From UBA11386 sp035286785 (GTDB lineage Bacteria > Planctomycetota > Planctomycetia > Pirellulales > Thermoguttaceae), in contig DATECS010000130.1 of assembly GCA_035286785.1 (NCBI GenBank), positions 1 through 8,642 on the forward strand: a DNA stretch of 8,642 nt. Direction: 5' to 3'. Below are positions 6,261 to 8,642 of this stretch, piece after piece. The position numbers were made by a program, and so were the translations under genes. Below the pieces are notes generated by a model. That model was not told the DNA's origin. It saw nothing but the letters and a program-made list of their open reading frames with translations, and made no database searches. How positions within the stretch are numbered: the first letter of the stretch is position 1; each line of letters opens with the position of its first letter.

Positions 6261-6328
6261 GTAGGTCAGGCTGTGCCTGACAAAACCGCTAACCATGCGG
6301 ATCTTCTGTCAGGCACAGCCTGACCTAC
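6261..6328. repeat. REPIN-like inverted repeat, GTAG/TCAGGC family, copy 2
   Basis: Perfect inverted arms 6259-6282 and 6307-6330 (24 nt each) flank a 24-nt spacer. Each arm reads GTAG, GTCAGGC, loop TGT, GCCTGAC, so each can fold alone (7 bp perfect) or pair with the other. It differs from copy 1 at one arm position, C for T, and the opposite arm carries the matching change G for A. It lies in the convergent mqnE-recG gap. The spacer is unrelated to that of copy 1. Confidence 0.87.
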
Positions 6329-6359
6329 GGGGATCTACGGGCGTTCATAATCTACCATG

Positions 6360-6384
6360 CGTCTCGCTCCAGCGAGATGAATAC
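6360..6384. repeat. Solo REP-like unit, CATCTCGC family
   Basis: The stem CGTCTCGCT, CC, AGCGAGATG (6360-6379, one mismatch) is followed by AATAC. It matches unit 2 of the thiS-leader element, including the tail that reads GTATTC on the other strand. It ends 3 nt from the recG stop codon. No inverted partner is seen nearby, so it appears to be a single unit. Confidence 0.72.
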
Positions 6385-6387
6385 GCG

Positions 6388-8487
6388 TTAGCCCACGTCG
6401 CCCAGCTCGAGCACCTTGCCGTAGCGGGCCAGCATCTGGCGGCGGAGGCCAGCGTGCTCTTCGTGGGCAAGTCCGGGGTCGGACGCGACCAACTCGGCCG
6501 CGTCGTGCCGGGCTTCTTCTAAAAAGGCCGTGTCGCGCAGCAGGTCGGCCACGCGGAACGGCGGCAGGCCGTGCTGCCGCGTGCCGAACAACTCGCCGGG
6601 GCCACGCAGGTTAAAATCCATCTCGGCCAGCTCGAATCCGTCGGTTGTCGAGACGAACGCCTCGAGCCGTGCGATGGCCTCGTCCGACTCCGTCTCGGCG
6701 AACACGGCGCAGTAGCCCGGCGTGCGCCCGCGGCTGATCCGGCCGCGAAGCTGGTGCAATTGGGCCAGGCCGAACCGCTCGGCGTTTTCGATCGTCATGA
6801 GCGTGGCGTTGGGAACGTCCACGCCCACCTCGACGACCGACGTCGAGACGAGCGTCTGGATCTCGCCGCTGCGAAAGTCGACCATCACGGCGTCTTTCTC
6901 CTCGCTCGTCATCCGGCCGTGGATCAGCCCGACGCGGAACGCTTCGAGCGGCCCGTTGACCAGTTCCTCGTAGGTCTCGTCGAGGCTCACGGCGGCGATC
7001 GTTTCCGATTCCTCGACCAGCGGGACAATGACGTAGCCCTGGCGGCCTTCGCCGAGCTTGCGGCGGAAGAAATCCCACCAACGCTCGCGCTGGTCTTCCT
7101 TGGCAAGATAGGTGTGGACCTTCTGGCGGCCTGGCGGGCTGTCGCGGAGCGTCGAGACGTCCAAATCGCCGAACAGCGTCATCGTCATCGTGCGCGGGAT
7201 CGGCGTGGCGGTCATCACGAGGTAGTGCGGGTCGAGGCCCGCCTCTTTCAACGCGGCCCGTTGCCGCACGCCGAATTTGTGCTGCTCGTCGATCACGACG
7301 AGGCCCAGCTTGGCGAACGCGACGTCTTCCTGCAGGATCGCGTGCGTGCCGACGACCAGATCGACCGTGCCGGCGGCGATCGACGCGAGTGCCTCGCGTC
7401 GATCCGGCGCGGAGAGCCCGCCGATCAACGGGCAGAGCCGCACGTGGCTTCCTGCCAACAGGCGGCGAAGCGTCAGGACGTGCTGCCGGGCGAGCACCTC
7501 GGTCGGCGCCATCAGCGCGGCTTGATAGCCGTGAGCCACGGCGGCCAACATCGCATAGACCGCGACGATCGTCTTGCCGCTGCCCACGTCACCTTGCAGC
7601 AGACGGTTCATCGGCACGTCCCGGGCCATGTCGGCCGAGATTTCGGCGATGGCCGTTTGTTGGCCCTCGGTCAAGTCGAACGGAAACCGCCGGCGGATCC
7701 GCGCGTCGATCTTGGCCGAGACTTCCATCCGCGGCGCGCGGCTGGCCGCTTGCTGCTGACGGCGACGCACGGCCAGGCCGAGTTGCAGAATGAGCAATTC
7801 CTGATAGACAAACCGACGCCGGGCCGCTTCCAAATCTTCCCAATTGCCGGGAAAATGGATCGCCGGCAACGCTTTGGCAAGCGGCCATAGGCGGTGCGCG
7901 GCGAGATAGTCGGCCGGGAACACCTCGTCCAACAGTCCGACGTGTGTTTCGAGTACGCCGCGAACGATCCGGCGCATTTGCCACTGCTGAAGACCCTCGG
8001 TCAGTGGATAGACGGGCAGGATTTGTCCCTCGGGCTCGGCTTCGTCGTCGGCCAGCGTGGTGACCATCGGATGCGACATTTCCCAGAACAGGCCGTTGCG
8101 CTTCGGCTTGCCCGAGAGCATGACCGGTTGGCCCCGGGCGAATTTATCGCGCATGAACGGCTGGTTGAACCAGATGGCGCGAAGGTGGCCGCCGCACCGC
8201 CCGCGGATCAACACGCCGAGCACGCTGCGGCCCGGCCCGGTGCCGCGGAGTTCATACTCGACCACCGTCCCGCGCACCGTTTGCAGCTCGCCCTCTTCGA
8301 GTTCGTCGATCGCGCGGAGCCGGGTGAGATCCTGATAGTCGCGCGGAAAGAGAAATAAAACGTCGGCCGCCGTGCGGAGCCCAAGCCGCTCCAACAACGG
8401 CGCGCGCCGCGGCCCGACGCCCGGCAGGAATTGCACCGGCGTGGTCAAAATCGGGGCGGAAGCGTCCTTTTTATCTGGCGGGACCAT
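6388..8487 (-). CDS. recG: ATP-dependent DNA helicase RecG
   Basis: RecG remodels stalled replication forks and branch-migrates Holliday junctions. The 699-residue length fits the family (about 690). The N-terminal wedge/OB region (about 15-150) includes FLPGVGPRRAPLLERLG and a VRGTV OB strand. The superfamily 2 helicase core follows: GDVGSGKT Walker A (299-306), MAPTEVLARQH (326-336), VVGTHAI, IDEQHKFGVRQR motif II (399-410), TATPIPRT motif III (426-433), VSTSVVEVGVDVPNA, and QLHQLRGRISRG motif VI (576-587). Motif VI reads GRISRG where E. coli has GRVGRG, with both arginines kept. The C-terminal NLRGPGELFGTRQHG is classic RecG. I chose ATG 8487; a TTG at 8508 would add 7 residues but falls in the T-tract of an upstream terminator-like hairpin. 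Neither start has a clear Shine-Dalgarno. It converges on mqnE across 151 bp of repeats. Confidence 0.96.
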   Translation of the reverse strand: MVPPDKKDASAPILTTPVQFLPGVGPRRAPLLERLGLRTAADVLFLFPRDYQDLTRLRAIDELEEGELQTVRGTVVEYELRGTGPGRSVLGVLIRGRCGGHLRAIWFNQPFMRDKFARGQPVMLSGKPKRNGLFWEMSHPMVTTLADDEAEPEGQILPVYPLTEGLQQWQMRRIVRGVLETHVGLLDEVFPADYLAAHRLWPLAKALPAIHFPGNWEDLEAARRRFVYQELLILQLGLAVRRRQQQAASRAPRMEVSAKIDARIRRRFPFDLTEGQQTAIAEISADMARDVPMNRLLQGDVGSGKTIVAVYAMLAAVAHGYQAALMAPTEVLARQHVLTLRRLLAGSHVRLCPLIGGLSAPDRREALASIAAGTVDLVVGTHAILQEDVAFAKLGLVVIDEQHKFGVRQRAALKEAGLDPHYLVMTATPIPRTMTMTLFGDLDVSTLRDSPPGRQKVHTYLAKEDQRERWWDFFRRKLGEGRQGYVIVPLVEESETIAAVSLDETYEELVNGPLEAFRVGLIHGRMTSEEKDAVMVDFRSGEIQTLVSTSVVEVGVDVPNATLMTIENAERFGLAQLHQLRGRISRGRTPGYCAVFAETESDEAIARLEAFVSTTDGFELAEMDFNLRGPGELFGTRQHGLPPFRVADLLRDTAFLEEARHDAAELVASDPGLAHEEHAGLRRQMLARYGKVLELGDVG

Positions 8488-8506
8488 GCGGGTTATTGTA
8501 ACGGGC

Positions 8507-8551
8507 AAAAAATCGGCTGGAAAGGGCCGAAGAAAGGCTGAATTCCAGCCT
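8507..8551 (-). terminator. Rho-independent terminator-like hairpin with a competing hairpin, before recG
   Basis: On the minus strand, GGCTGGAA (8543-8550) pairs with TTCCAGCC (8515-8522) across a 20-nt loop, and after 2 nt comes a run of six T (8507-8512). This is the layout of an intrinsic terminator for the gene ending at 8600. The same 5' arm can instead form AGGCTG, loop GAATT, CAGCCT (8535-8551), which excludes the terminator stem. It could thus be a plain terminator or an attenuator in the recG leader; the sequence alone does not decide. Confidence 0.5.
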
Positions 8552-8599
8552 AGAAAAGACGGCGCAAAGCATCCTGAAGGCTTGTCGTCGCACGTTCCG

Positions 8600-8642
8600 T
8601 TAGTCGTCGGCCATGAGCAGATCGACGGCCAAGGCGACCTTG
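8600..8642 (-). CDS. C-terminal 13 codons of an unidentified minus-strand gene
   Basis: The minus strand from the window edge reads KVALAVDLLMADD and then TAA (8600-8602). Nearly every codon ends in G or C, as in the other genes here, and a terminator-like hairpin follows about 50 nt downstream, in keeping with a real gene end. It is far too short to identify. The plus-strand ATG at 8613 is the competing reading but has no ribosome site and contains an AGA codon. Confidence 0.45.
   Translation of the reverse strand, partial: KVALAVDLLMADD

Noticed and set aside
896..6384. CRISPR array
   Set aside because: The repeats are dispersed, inverted and lie in separate intergenic regions; there is no regular direct repeat-spacer series and no cas gene.
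6571..7890. 439-codon plus-strand open frame antisense to recG
   Set aside because: It lies entirely inside recG, whose helicase motifs are unambiguous; the composition (His/Arg/Asp-rich) and lack of domains mark it as a shadow.
8613..8642. Possible plus-strand gene start (ATG at 8613, MSRSTAKATL)
   Set aside because: No ribosome site upstream; the opposite-strand reading ending in TAA at 8600, followed by a terminator-like hairpin, is more coherent.

Overview
The window is GC-rich bacterial chromosome with strongly GC-biased third codon positions. It most likely comes from a planctomycete of the Pirellula type. This is inferred from the Gram-negative LPS enzyme, the futalosine-type menaquinone enzyme MqnE, the small exported protein at 2852-3370, and the dense GTAGG-headed intergenic palindromes; no rRNA or marker gene is present to confirm it. 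I found no phage, plasmid, CRISPR, toxin-antitoxin or defence genes. The genes are mostly ordinary housekeeping genes, and the unusual content lies between them.

Layout, left to right. 1-862 (minus): most of a family 9 heptosyltransferase (WaaF-like), cut by the window edge. 975-1385 (minus): a small probable lipoprotein whose 3' end is made of a 7-bp tandem repeat. 1386-1695: no gene. 1696-2764 (minus): thiS then thiG, the sulfur carrier and thiazole synthase of thiamine synthesis, tightly coupled. 2852-3370 (minus): an exported protein of unknown function, upstream of thiS and in the same direction. 3371-3761: a divergent intergenic region with two repeat elements and a good sigma70-like promoter. 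3762-4946 (plus): a Gfo/Idh/MocA oxidoreductase. 5109-6236 (plus): mqnE. 6237-6387: a convergent gap with two repeat elements. 6388-8487 (minus): recG. 8488-8599: a terminator/attenuator-like leader. 8600-8642: the last codons of a minus-strand gene.

The most interesting signal is a set of short palindromic elements built like REPINs, meaning two REP units in inverted orientation. Two families (896-972 and 6261-6328; 3490-3547) share an exact plan: a GTAG head, a 7-nt stem, a 3-nt loop, the 7-nt complement, a spacer, and the mirror image ending in CTAC. This is the REP plan recognised by RAYT (TnpA-REP, IS200/IS605-like) transposases. Two copies of one family differ by a compensated base pair. 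A third family (2771-2844, with a solo unit at 6360-6384) fills the thiS leader to within 6 nt of its GTG start. A fourth, degenerate type lies at 3551-3597. No RAYT gene is in the window.

Little functional linkage between neighbours is evident apart from thiS-thiG.
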